Shown here piece by piece: positions 55,113-64,000 of a stretch of DNA of 64,000 nucleotides. A program made the translations under genes and the position numbers. The notes beneath the pieces are model-generated. The model was not told where the DNA came from and did not search any database. It worked only from the letters and a program-made list of their open reading frames with translations. Numbering within the stretch: position 1 is the first letter of the stretch; the number at the start of each line of letters is the position of its first letter. Origin of the DNA: Magicicada septendecula. Taxonomy: Eukaryota; Arthropoda; Insecta; Hemiptera; Cicadidae. Location: assembly GCA_034769895.1 (NCBI GenBank), contig CM068372.1, positions 379,161,910-379,225,909 of the forward strand, read 5' to 3'.

Positions 55113-55282
55113 ACACTTGGTATAATTTTAGAGATACTTTTTGTTTTCCTGACAATTGTTTTGGAGCTGTGACAGCTTCAGAGGTTGGATTTGAACAGTT
55201 CAAAATAACCTCTGAAGCTGTCACAACTGATGAAACAACTGCCAGGAAAATAAAAAGTATCTCTAAAACTGTACCAAGTGTT
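55113..55282. repeat. foldback element, imperfect arms of about 75 bp
   Basis: ACACTTGGTA...TTTTAGAGATACTTTTTG and CTGTGACAGCTTCAGAGGTT on the left are matched by reverse-complement sequence ending at CCAAGTGT on the right (about 85%), with a short AT-rich centre. The frame 55109-55327 only crosses the hairpin. MITE-like; no transposase. Confidence 0.85.
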
Positions 55283-56229
55283 TGTTTTTTAAATGTATGT
55301 AATAAAATCTCGATTTCTGGAATCTAATTTCTTTCTAGTGCCGTTAATTTTTATTGTCTCCTGCACTAATTTGTTAGTTGACTGACTAAAATTGTTACTG
55401 AGATGAAATCAGTAAAAAGAAATTAATAAAATAATTTTAAGACACGGATTGCTTTGAATAAAAAATATGCAGAAATAAAATCGTAAATGTTTAGTGCAAA
55501 TATGTAACGAGGAGATGTGCGTTTGGTTGTGTTGGGGGGGGGGGGATGTCTACGTGGTACTCGTAGGTTGCTGAGGTGGCCGCGGGATTGACACGTGTTG
55601 ATGAAAGACAGCTGGCAGGAGATAGCACACACCGAATCAATAGCAAGTGCAGTAAGAAATGATGACGTCAAACAGCCCCCGCCCGCGCCCCCCCCACACA
55701 CACATGCACATAAACACTCACGAATACAATTTTTACATTAACACAATAATGTATAAATACTGACGTAGTCGAATCGACATTCATACGGTGTATTTAAAGT
55801 TATGACTGAATTTTATGTGTAATAATTGCAAAACGAGAAAACATGTAATAGTAATAGAACACAAAAAAGAATAGAATCAAAGAGTTGAAGTTTTGAAGAG
55901 CTGATTGTAGTTAACATCTAATTTTATGTAGTGTATAGTACATTATCCAACGAGCCTCGTATACAAGAGACTAATAGTCTCAGTGGTACTGTATGTCTAG
56001 GAGACATGGGTTCTGAGCAGAAACACTGAGAATACGCTGGGAATATTTTTAATAGGACTCAGAGAAATATATATGGGACAGTGAAGTAGGGAGGTGTCTG
56101 GTGAAAAATAACTAATGAAGAGGTGTATCGTTCAGTATCACGATGTGACCATAAACAAAACGATAAAGATAGGACGGATTAGATAGGCAGGTCAATAAAT
56201 CCATCAGTATGGAAGCCTAGGACCCTGTA
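55283..56229. other. no recognised feature
   Basis: G9 and C-rich runs at 55537-55546 and 55676-55698. The - frame 55701-55423 spans them and has no domain. Confidence 0.5.
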
Positions 56230-56440
56230 AAGCGCCTTTTCCTATATAAACTAGGTGGACAAAGGAAAGTAGGAAGAGTAAAGCTGAGGTGGCGAGACAG
56301 AGTGCAGCAGGATGGAGAAAGGGTAGGAAGCCGGAATTGGAGGACGGTTATATCAGACAGAGGCCGTTGGCGAGGCCTCGTTCAGCAGTCCAGGGCTTGC
56401 CCAGAGTTGTAGTGCCCCCGATGATGATGATGATGATGGT
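56230..56440 (+). pseudogene. LINE C-terminal fragment with intact end
   Basis: 56254-56412 is an uninterrupted 52-codon frame ending in a stop. It holds RKVGRVKLRWRDRV, a GSRNWRTV segment and RGRWRGLVQQ, a recognisable LINE polyprotein C-terminus of a family different from the GRPRKRW copies. The 3' tail is a (GAT)n at 56419-56438. 5'-truncated. Confidence 0.7.
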
Positions 56441-56475
56441 ATATTATTAAAAATTATGTCAAACATTTTATATAT

Positions 56476-56832
56476 TGTTACGACGGGCGCATGGATAGCC
56501 GTGCTGTACAGTAGAAACAGAATAACTGACAGCATGTAAAGTCACTAATCAAAACATCTATTGTAGTTAGAAATAAACCAACTTTTGAAGACGTTCGCCA
56601 AGAGTATCCAGACGTGAGAAAATTATAAATTAAGGTATTAAGGACAAAATAAAAAAGAATGGCACAGGAAAGTTTGCCAATGGAGTTATGGAATGGACCC
56701 CACCAGGAAGAAGGAAAAGAGGAAGACCACCTATCATCTGGATAGAAGAAATTCAGACTATATTGAGGGAACGAGAAATTGAAGAAGATCTTTGGATGGA
56801 CAAGCAGGAGTGGAATAATAATAATAATAATA

Positions 56833-56880
<48 letters not shown>

Positions 56881-57419
56881 TAATAGAAATAAACCAGAAA
56901 GTCATATACAATTCTTCAAGCTCAAGATTGTTCAACACACACACGCGCGCGCGCGGGTATTGATGTAACAAACAATAAATGTCATCTTATTAACAGTGTC
57001 GCACTAAGAAAATACACACACTAATAAGAATCACTCCGAAATGGATTTTAATGAGGTTCGAGGAAAATCTATCACTTTCCGGGTAACGTGGCGAGAATAA
57101 TTGCGTAGTTACAGAAGCTCTGAAGCTCGTTACAAATTGTGTCAATGTCCGACGTTATACACACTGCGTAGACCGAATGCCGGTAGAACAATCGACAAAC
57201 GTCTGGAACAATCTCCAGCGTTGCGTGCAAAACTGTAATAAGGAGACATTTATTATGTGTTAGACACATTTAACTTGGATTTATTATTTGATATGGCTGT
57301 CTTTGTTGATTTCTATCTTTCGTTTGTGTCTAATTAGAGTCTGTAAATGATGACATCATCTGGTGTCAGTTATTCTGTTTCCACTGTACAATACGACGAT
57401 CTGTGTGACCGTCGTAACA
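56476..57419. mobile_element. inverted-repeat element, 944 bp, TIR about 57 bp
   Basis: TGTTACGACGG...CAGAATAACTGACA at 56476-56532 is inverted at 57365-57419 at about 75-80%, and ATAT flanks both ends (56472-56475, 57420-57423), a possible 4-bp duplication. No transposase. A LINE tail with (AAT)n is inserted inside. Single ends of the same family occur at 27237, 34461 and, on the - strand, near 2650 and 30110. Confidence 0.6.
56655..56882 (+). pseudogene. LINE C-terminal fragment with (AAT)n tail
   Basis: The frame from 56688 has WTPPGRRKRGRPPIIWIEEI and a ERE-x-EEDLWMDKQEWNN end, another LINE C-terminal type, running into (AAT)n at 56813-56880. It sits inside the inverted-repeat element; the poly-Asn is translated tail. 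Confidence 0.7.
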
Positions 57420-57423
57420 ATAT

Positions 57424-58334
57424 CTTCACAAAAGACAAAGTACGTGAACCTGGATAGGAAAGACTCAACAAAATTAAAGTGAGGACAACGAGGACAATGA
57501 GGACCAAATATGGGGATATCAAAAGAGCTAAACGTTCGTGTATTAATTGAGATACGGACACCAAACATCATTGAGAAGGTAACGATCGAAAAAAGTCGAC
57601 AAAGATGGAAATTAAGTTCGAACTATGCAAGAAGACTTACAACAAATCCAAATCACTATTCTATCAGAACAAATTCAGATAATACAGTACGACAGTCAAT
57701 CCGGAATGTTAATATGCATGAGACACAGTATATAGTGAAAAATTCTAGAAAGTAGGAAAAAGAAAAATATACTTTTTAAGGAAAATCCTGGGATCCATAA
57801 TTCACACAACACCTCATTTTTAGCAATAAACATACTCATACTTTTTGTGATGTTAATGATAATAAACCTGTATTTTACCAACAAGTATCATGAAAGATAC
57901 ATGCGATTACAAACATGTCGATAGTTAATAATCTCCACAGCGGTAACGCGAGCTCGGTCAGCTGGGAATGGCTGCTAACGACGTCATCAGTCGTAACGAT
58001 GTCGCGTGCTTATGACGTATGACAAATGACATCCTACTGTGACGTGTCGAGGAAAACGGCGTCCCACGTGATACACACAAGTGCGAAGACTGGCACAACC
58101 TGGCGTTATAATAATAAAATTTATAGGGGATGGTTCACGAAGTTTCTACCATTTTTATCAGGACTAATCCTTTTGTCAAAATAACAAAAATGTTGTTTGC
58201 GTAAACGCTAATTAGTATGCGTAAGCTGCTCGGATCAACTGGGGCGATGGGGAAAATTTCTCCCTGAATGGTCGCTTAAGACGAAATGCTTTTCATTATC
58301 TTGTGATTGTAGAATGGTTTTCTGATTGTGAATA
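57424..58334. other. no recognised feature
   Basis: Frames at 57510-57755 and 57884-57696 lack domains. Confidence 0.45.
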
Positions 58335-58771
58335 TGTTATCGTACAACAAATCAAATAAAATTTGTTCACACGCAATAAAAATGTTTACTGATATAAAAC
58401 ACAATTGTTTTACAATTGTCTCGCACAATTATAAAAAATGTAATACTTCGCCACAATACTTGAAAACCGCACTGTGTAAATCGCCACTTAAACGCACTGT
58501 GCAATCACTATAATCGCCCGACAATAACTGAAGTGAGCGTCCCTGAGTACTTGTATTTATACCCCGCCGAAAATTTAGATTATTCCACATACTACGCATT
58601 AGTTCTACACTACGACGTAATTGATTGCGGCCTTGACACAGTGCGCACGGCTTCTGTCACAGTCTGGCAAAGTCTCGCTAGCGCACGTTGACATCACATA
58701 CGCACGCAACATTATAGCCGGATTCCTCTGGAACATTAGAGAAACACGTAGATTGTTCTGTAATGTCGTAA
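58335..58771 (-). repeat. LTR-like repeat with TATA box
   Basis: On the - strand it starts TGTTACGACATTAC at 58771 and contains GGTATAAATACAAG (58548-58561) like a core promoter. The other end is near 58335 (TGTTATCG on +). About 437 bp. A solo LTR is the best reading. Confidence 0.4.
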
Positions 58772-59005
58772 CACTATGTTATGAGTATAGCCGATAGAAT
58801 TGCTCAGTATCGGCTAAAATGGTTGTAATATCATAACCGAATGGATGACTGCCGCACTCCCAGATCTCAAACAAGTATACTATTATAGGACAGAGAGGTG
58901 TGAGACGTTCGAATAAGCGTTGGATTGACCAGACCAGCTCTAGTTTATCTGCATGAGACCGGAACAAACAATTTTTCGTTTAGTCCTTACTGAAGATTAT
59001 GATGA
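58772..59005 (+). pseudogene. LINE 3' fragment, GRPRKRW-type family
   Basis: ATGAGTATAGCCGATAGAATTGC... matches the end of the 25565-25800 copy, including the GAGACCGGAACAAAC 3' UTR and a short GATGATG tail, with many decay mutations. Confidence 0.75.
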
Positions 59006-59654
59006 TGTAATGGCCAATAAACTTATACGCGTGAGCTCCACAGAAACAGCTATACGATTAAATATGTTTTGGACAACATTTAAAGGTGAAGAAATACATA
59101 TAAAGGACTTAATTAAGCTAGTGGAGACCCGAAGATAGTGAAGGAAGCGGTTTACAAACCTCTTAGAGGAAGAATCTATTTCGGACAAGGTTTGTAGTAT
59201 TCGAAAGTCAATGCTGTCGTAAACTTACACACTACCCTAAATCTCTGTTTAGGATGAGACAAAAAAAGTGTCATTTGCATAATTGACTACATTTAGTATT
59301 GTCGTCTTGGAAAGAGCTGTGCATTTGTTACCGTCGGGCTGCGGTGGCTGGGTGTAATTAGCGTGGTAAGTTGAAAACACGAGGAGCTGCGAGTGTAGCT
59401 GACAGTTAGCTCACAGTGAGCTGAGCCGTGTAATGGGCGAATCGTGAGCCACGCGGTTCTGTCGCTTAATTATTATTAAGGTTGCACGTCGTTGGCAAGA
59501 CTGGAGCGGCCGATCTAATACTGACATTGTGGTATGTTTTTACTAGCTGGCTGTGCCACGGAGGTCTTTATATAGGCTTATATGCGGCTTTTACACATAA
59601 ACTGGATTTTCACATATGTGAGCGACATTGTTATTTTAAAATACTATAAACCAT
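59006..59654. other. no recognised gene
   Basis: Opposed frames 58953-59138 and 59188-58997 have no domain. GCGGTGGCTGGGTGTAATTAGC (59341-59362) is weakly tRNA-like. Confidence 0.4.
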
Positions 59655-60060
59655 TTATCATAATCATCATAACCACTCCAAGGACTAAGCCTTAGACCTG
59701 TTGCGGAACCCATCTCCTCTCCGGTCTACCAACACATCTTTTCCCAGTAAGGTGATAACACAAGGCAGCCACAGGTAGACGGATATCAGGCATGCGATTC
59801 AAATGTTCACACCATTTCCTTTCTGTGGTCTTCAATCTTCTGGTGCAATGATACAATGTTTAAATAGCATCTGATATCCTCGTTCCTTCTCCGATCCAAG
59901 AGAGAACAACCTTGCGTCCCTCTTAGAAATTTAATTTCAGCTGGCTGAATCCTCTGCACGTCCCTTTTACCAAGAGTCCATGTCTCACTAGCGTACAGGA
60001 ATGTTGGGACAGCCACAGTTTTATACAATTTCATTAGGGTATCCTTCCGTGTTTCATATT
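59655..60060 (-). pseudogene. LINE ORF2 C-terminal fragment
   Basis: The - frame 60034-59807 reads KLYKTVAVPTFLYASETWTLGKRDVQRIQPAEIKFLRGTQ, then NEDIRCYLNIVSLHQKIEDHRK before a frameshift. The same family as 9885-10295. 3' end near 59655 in a CATCAT tail. Confidence 0.8.
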
Positions 60061-60540
60061 TAATGTACCTAAAATAACTAAAAAATGGATAAACTATTTA
60101 TAAAGGTAAATAATTAGATGGACGGCAGCTTTAATGAGCTATAATTTATAGATTAATGTAATGAAACAGGAGTGATGAGTATATCACACTTACTAAAATT
60201 GGTTGACCAGATGCAGTTAGTAGTGCAAGGCAGGAAATACAGGAGAACGGATAAATAAGGATAAAGGGTACATAGGGAAAATGTCATGAAAATTTAAGTC
60301 TAAATTAACAATGCCAGCGTTATAATTTTTTTCGTATTTGTCACTGCGGACTACGTTTGGTTTAACTGGGTCCCGAGGAGACGTTTGGCGGATCACGGTG
60401 TCGGGCTCAAAAATTTATTTACAGTGTATTTAAAACCTTTTACATTTAGTATTAAATGGAATAAAGTTACAGGCGCAGTTATTACTGGTGCGACAGTGGA
60501 AGGAAAAAATAAACACGGAATTAAATTGACACCATCCAGT
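60061..60540. other. no recognised feature
   Basis: AT-rich; no coding evidence. Confidence 0.5.
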
Positions 60541-61238
60541 TAGTGTATCAATACATTGTTATTCGCTGATGATCAGGTTATTATGCAAAAAAACAGAAAT
60601 AGATCTCCAGTTAGCAGTTTTCCACTTGAGCCAAGTGTGCAAAGAATATAATCTTAGAATATCAACCCAGAAACAAAAGTTATGACCTTTAGAGGAAGGA
60701 ATCCGATATGTTCCAAGATAATTATAAACAATCAGGCTAAAGAACAAATATATCTCATTTCAATTTTCTAGGGTACCATGTAACTTATAAGTATGACAGC
60801 GACATCGATATAAAAATAAATAGATTTAAAATGGTATGTAGTACTATCCACAGAACACTTAGAAATAAGACAAGGAAAGACACCATGATAAATCTGTACA
60901 GTAATGGCAGCACCTGTTTTAACTTAAGGACAATGACGAGAAATCATGAACGAAGAATGCAAACAAGTGAAATGAAGTTATAGAGAAAACCCAAAGGATG
61001 CACACTTTGGAACGAAATACGAAATAAAGATATAAGAACCGAATTAAATGTATATTCTATGGCCAGCAGAAGGGAAGGACAAATAGAATGCACGCAGAAT
61101 ATCGAGAGAATTGAAGATATGTGACTACTTAAACAAGTAATAAGATACACACCTCAAAGAAGACGAGATGTAAGTAGACCAAGGAACAGATGGTTTCAGT
61201 GGAGGCGGAACAGCTTATAAGCTTATACCTTGACGTGG
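60541..61238 (+). pseudogene. LINE RT fragment (RT motif to C-terminus)
   Basis: Encodes LLFADDQVIMQK (RT active-site A-D-D) at about 60556, NLRISTQK about 60650, SKIIINNQA about 60713, and degraded post-RT parts to 61238, with several frameshifts. Followed immediately by (GAA)n. Related to the (AAG)n-tailed copies at 1857-2470 and 63575-63830. Confidence 0.8.
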
Positions 61239-61321
61239 AGAAGAAGAAGAAGAAGAAGAAGAAGAAGAAGAAGAAGAAGAAGAAGAAGAAGAAGAAGAAG
61301 AAGAAGAAGAAGAAGAAGAAG
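61239..61321 (+). repeat. (GAA)n microsatellite at LINE 3' end
   Basis: About 28 GAA units, directly at the end of the LINE fragment. Confidence 0.95.
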
Positions 61322-61894
61322 ATAGAATGAAGTATGTATAACATGTTTAAGAGTAAAAAATGGCTTAATGTACTCGACGTTGGCAAGAAAATATTTTTTT
61401 AACCGAAATTACGGTGTTGCACACCGCTATATAAAACATTCCCGATTACCGCCTTTCGAGTCTCTCAGCCTCTCTACTGTCGTAAGATATTTTAAAGAAA
61501 TTTTTGGACCCAAAAAAAATATCAGCAAATAGCGTTTACATTTTACGAGAGACCGAACCGAGAACGTTTGGAAATTTTGGGAAGGTCTCGACCACAACAA
61601 AGAAAACACGAAAGGATTCCTATGGACATCTTACAAGAATGGAGCCAAAAAGAATAGCTAAGAAAATCCTCACCTTTTAGTAGAACATAATTACTTGACT
61701 ACCGTGGATTCCATAAAGATCCAGAAAAATGTAGAGTCACGGAAGAAGATAAACTGACACAGAACAGTATTCAGAAGGAAAACTGCAAACGTGAAGGGTC
61801 TTTTCGGCAAAACGTAAGAGTGTTTCCGGAAGATGAACGAGCACAAGCAATCCAGAGATGAAGGAATACTGACGACTGGCACGAAGGTCTTCTC
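61322..61894. other. no recognised feature
   Basis: No coding evidence. The - frames 61609-61427 and 61909-61691 have no domain. Confidence 0.5.
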
Positions 61895-62480
61895 TTCAAA
61901 CTTGCCCATTCTCCTCTACCACCGTCCATAGTGATTTTTCTCCGGTCGTATCTAAGCGACCATACCTTCAGGGTGAGCGTCGATGGATCCTGTTCTACAG
62001 TTCGACCTGCCGCCGCCCGTTCTGTAACTTGTCTACACGAACGAGCTGCCTGTTTTGCCCGGTGTCACGTTGTCTCTGTTTGCTGACGATGCAATGTGCC
62101 ACTGCAGCTCCCTGTCCTCAAGTTTTGCGACCACAAAGCTGCAGCATTACTTCAACCCGCTTACGGACTGGCTACGGAATTGGCGAGTGACGATCAACAC
62201 GGAGAAATCCGAGGCGATCTGTTTCACGAGTAAAACTAATTCCCCTCTCCCTATAAAGAGTCGGTGAAGTGTCTAGGCGTTCGACTCGACCGGCGACTTT
62301 GCTTCAAGGCCCACTAACCGAAACCTTCTCCAAAGCTTGTGGGTTTCGAGCCAAAATATCTCAATTTCTCTCGTGTCGCACCCACCTGGCCATGCGCACA
62401 AAAGTCACGATATGTCTTTTGTTTCTCAGGTCTGTACTGACCTATGTATCTTTTATCCACCACCAACAGGTGTAGGCTGG
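61895..62480 (+). pseudogene. Jockey-like LINE RT fragment
   Basis: GC-richer than its surroundings. Carries LAHSPLPPSIVIFLRSYLSDHTFRV (61900-61980), LSLFADDAMCHC with the RT active site (about 62070), DWLRNWRVTINTEKSEAICF (about 62165-62225) and then, in other frames, GVRLDRRLCFKAH and LRSVLTYVS. A short deletion removes the loop before the FADD motif; frames change at least twice. Clade assignment (jockey-type) is from motif style only. Confidence 0.75.
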
Positions 62481-63542
62481 AACGTTTCCAAGCCAAAGCC
62501 CTCCGTTCCATGTCGGGGTCCCCTTGGTTTGAAAGGAATGATGCGATTCGAAGAGGTCTTCGAGTTCCTACCTTGCCAGCCTTTGTCCGCTCGTTGGCTG
62601 TAACACTTTTTGCTCCAGCCTCGATTTGCTCCTTCCCTTACCTGCGAACTATCAGCGCCACAGAAGCACCAACGCTAATTCGGGTCAAGCGCCCTCGGGC
62701 GCTTCTTGCCGACCCGCCATAAAGCCATCCTCGCAATAACATCAGCCCCTAGCGCAGAGTTCACATCTGAAAACAGTGCTTCATCCGTCCTTGCCCACCT
62801 CCTAGCACGCTGAGCCAGCTGCTTGTTGCTGTTATGTTGGTCATAGGCACGGGAGCTCTCTGCCTTGCGTGGAGCAGTCGACGCCTCAAGACGTCTGCTA
62901 GCTGGGCTTGAAACAGGTAACAACATATGTTTCCTGAATTGGTTACAGCGGCAGTGTGACAAAAGTACATCAAGTTTTCTTTCTCCCTCACCTTCTATGT
63001 TAACGCGTTGGCGGTTTCCTTTACAAGTTTTAGGCCACCTGTCGACTTGAACCAGACTTAGTTTATCTTCTGGCAGCCATTGGGCACGACCCAGATGCTG
63101 CTGTCATTCCACGGGTGCAAAGAATGCAATGCAAATGAATACTGACGAACCGCAAAAATAACTGAAGAAATTGAAGAAAATTTGTAAAAATTCAGCAAGT
63201 AAGTGGCTGAAACTAAAAGGAAGGGAGTAGGAAAAACTACAAAAGACAGAAACAACAAAAAGAAAGTGTTGCCCAGAAATAACGCGCTGCGTATGTGAGT
63301 GACAGTATGAGAGAATGGCAGTGACAGTATGTAAGCGGCAGCCAACAGAGAGCGTTAACGTCGGGAATAAATCACTGTAGGGGGGCAAACACGCGACCTG
63401 TCACATATTTCATACTGAGACGCTTACAAACTGTGCTTCTTCAACTTTGAGTTTACGGAAACTAAACCCAGACATTTTATATCGACTTATCCAACGGCAG
63501 GTGAGTGGATAACAGTCTCTCTTCTCCCGTGTATTACATTTA
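62481..63542. other. no recognised gene
   Basis: 62480-62960 is GC-richer and may be the decayed downstream part of the Jockey-like element. The rest is unrecognised, and overlapping short frames on both strands lack domains. Confidence 0.4.
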
Positions 63543-63830
63543 GTCTTCTTCTTCTTCTTCTTCTTCTTCTCCTCTTCAAGGATTAGGTTACATAAAACTG
63601 TTCCGGCACCCATCTCATCCTTGGACAACCTACGTCTCTTCTACCAATGGGTTTATAGTTCAGTGCCGCTTTTGGCAATCGGTCCTCTGTCATCCTTTGC
63701 AGATGATCCCACCTTTGTCTTCTGTAAATAGAAATAATTTCGTTAATTCCTTTACTTCGAGTTTTGCTCTGATATCTTCATTCCTTATTCTATCTTGCAA
63801 TTTACAGCTCATACCTCACGCCCTCCAGTA
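63543..63830 (-). pseudogene. LINE 3' fragment, (AAG)n-tailed family
   Basis: A (TTC)n tract at 63543-63571 followed by sequence that matches 1857-2090 (TATAGTTCAGTGCCGCTTT, CAGATGATCCCACC...). Truncated at about 63830, where a different sequence begins. Confidence 0.8.
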
Positions 63831-63834
63831 TGAA

Positions 63835-64000
63835 AACCGCATTTAATCACGCGGCCGCAGTGGCAGCACAGTATAGTTTTCAAGATCGCAAAAGAAATGT
63901 CGATATACGGCAGGAACTGAATATTATAAGTATACTTAATAGAATTGCCAAGTTTTGGCTAAAATGGTTGGAACAACTTAATTGAATAGATGACTACCGC
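63835..64000 (+). pseudogene. LINE ORF2 fragment, cut by window end
   Basis: GATATACGGCAGGAACTGAATATTAT... through AAATGGTTGGAACA matches 25545-25640 (DIRQELNI, RLNWLE region). Continues beyond the window. Confidence 0.7.

Noticed and set aside
62675..62991. - strand frames of 76-95 aa
   Set aside because: No recognisable domain; they overlap each other and lie in probable decayed LINE sequence.

Overview
The window reads as repeat-dominated, AT-rich nuclear DNA from an arthropod, most likely an insect with a large genome. The many degraded LINE C-termini with a GRPR(K/R)RW-type tail are of a kind common in cockroach and other polyneopteran genomes, but I cannot name a species. I see no convincing host protein-coding gene, rRNA or functional tRNA. 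Nearly everything interpretable is transposon-derived.

Layout. 1-9,480 holds LINE tails, microsatellites, a perfect 79-bp-arm palindrome (2866-3043) and a duplicated non-coding block (8467-9360). 9,490-26,085 is a three-layer nest: a dispersed repeat (called X) was hit by a 5'-truncated LINE with a 10-bp target duplication, and that LINE was hit by a complete 14.5-kb LTR retrotransposon, element A (10980-25442, + strand). A has two 3396-bp LTRs that differ at only 5 positions by eye. 26,090-34,890 is a mosaic of small repeats, a 600-bp purine tract and LINE fragments. 34,890-48,167 is element B, a relative of A on the - strand with about 3.5-kb LTRs, whose 3' LTR has lost about 1.3 kb. It is followed by an (AT)n tract and a related solo LTR, element C (48204-51357). 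51,378-64,000 holds a duplicated block, a foldback, an inverted-repeat element with a LINE tail inside it, LTR-like repeats and several LINE fragments including an RT core with a FADD motif.

How A and B work. Both have the Ty3/gypsy order Gag, then protease-RT-RNase H-integrase with a GPY-type tail, and no envelope gene. Gag lacks a CCHC zinc knuckle and instead has a long repetitive coiled coil and an Asn/Arg-rich tail. In both, gag ends in a canonical -1 slippery heptamer TTTAAAC followed 6 nt later by a predicted H-type pseudoknot that contains the gag stop codon, so pol is probably made by -1 frameshifting. Both also carry a second frame break between RT and RNase H, at different places. 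Downstream of pol, both have 7-8 tandem units of about 90-100 bp, each holding a GTAAG...CTTAC hairpin with compensatory changes, then a conserved non-coding block just before the 3' LTR. The LTR 3' ends contain diverged echoes of the LTR/primer-binding-site junction. These RNA-level features are the most interesting content of the window.
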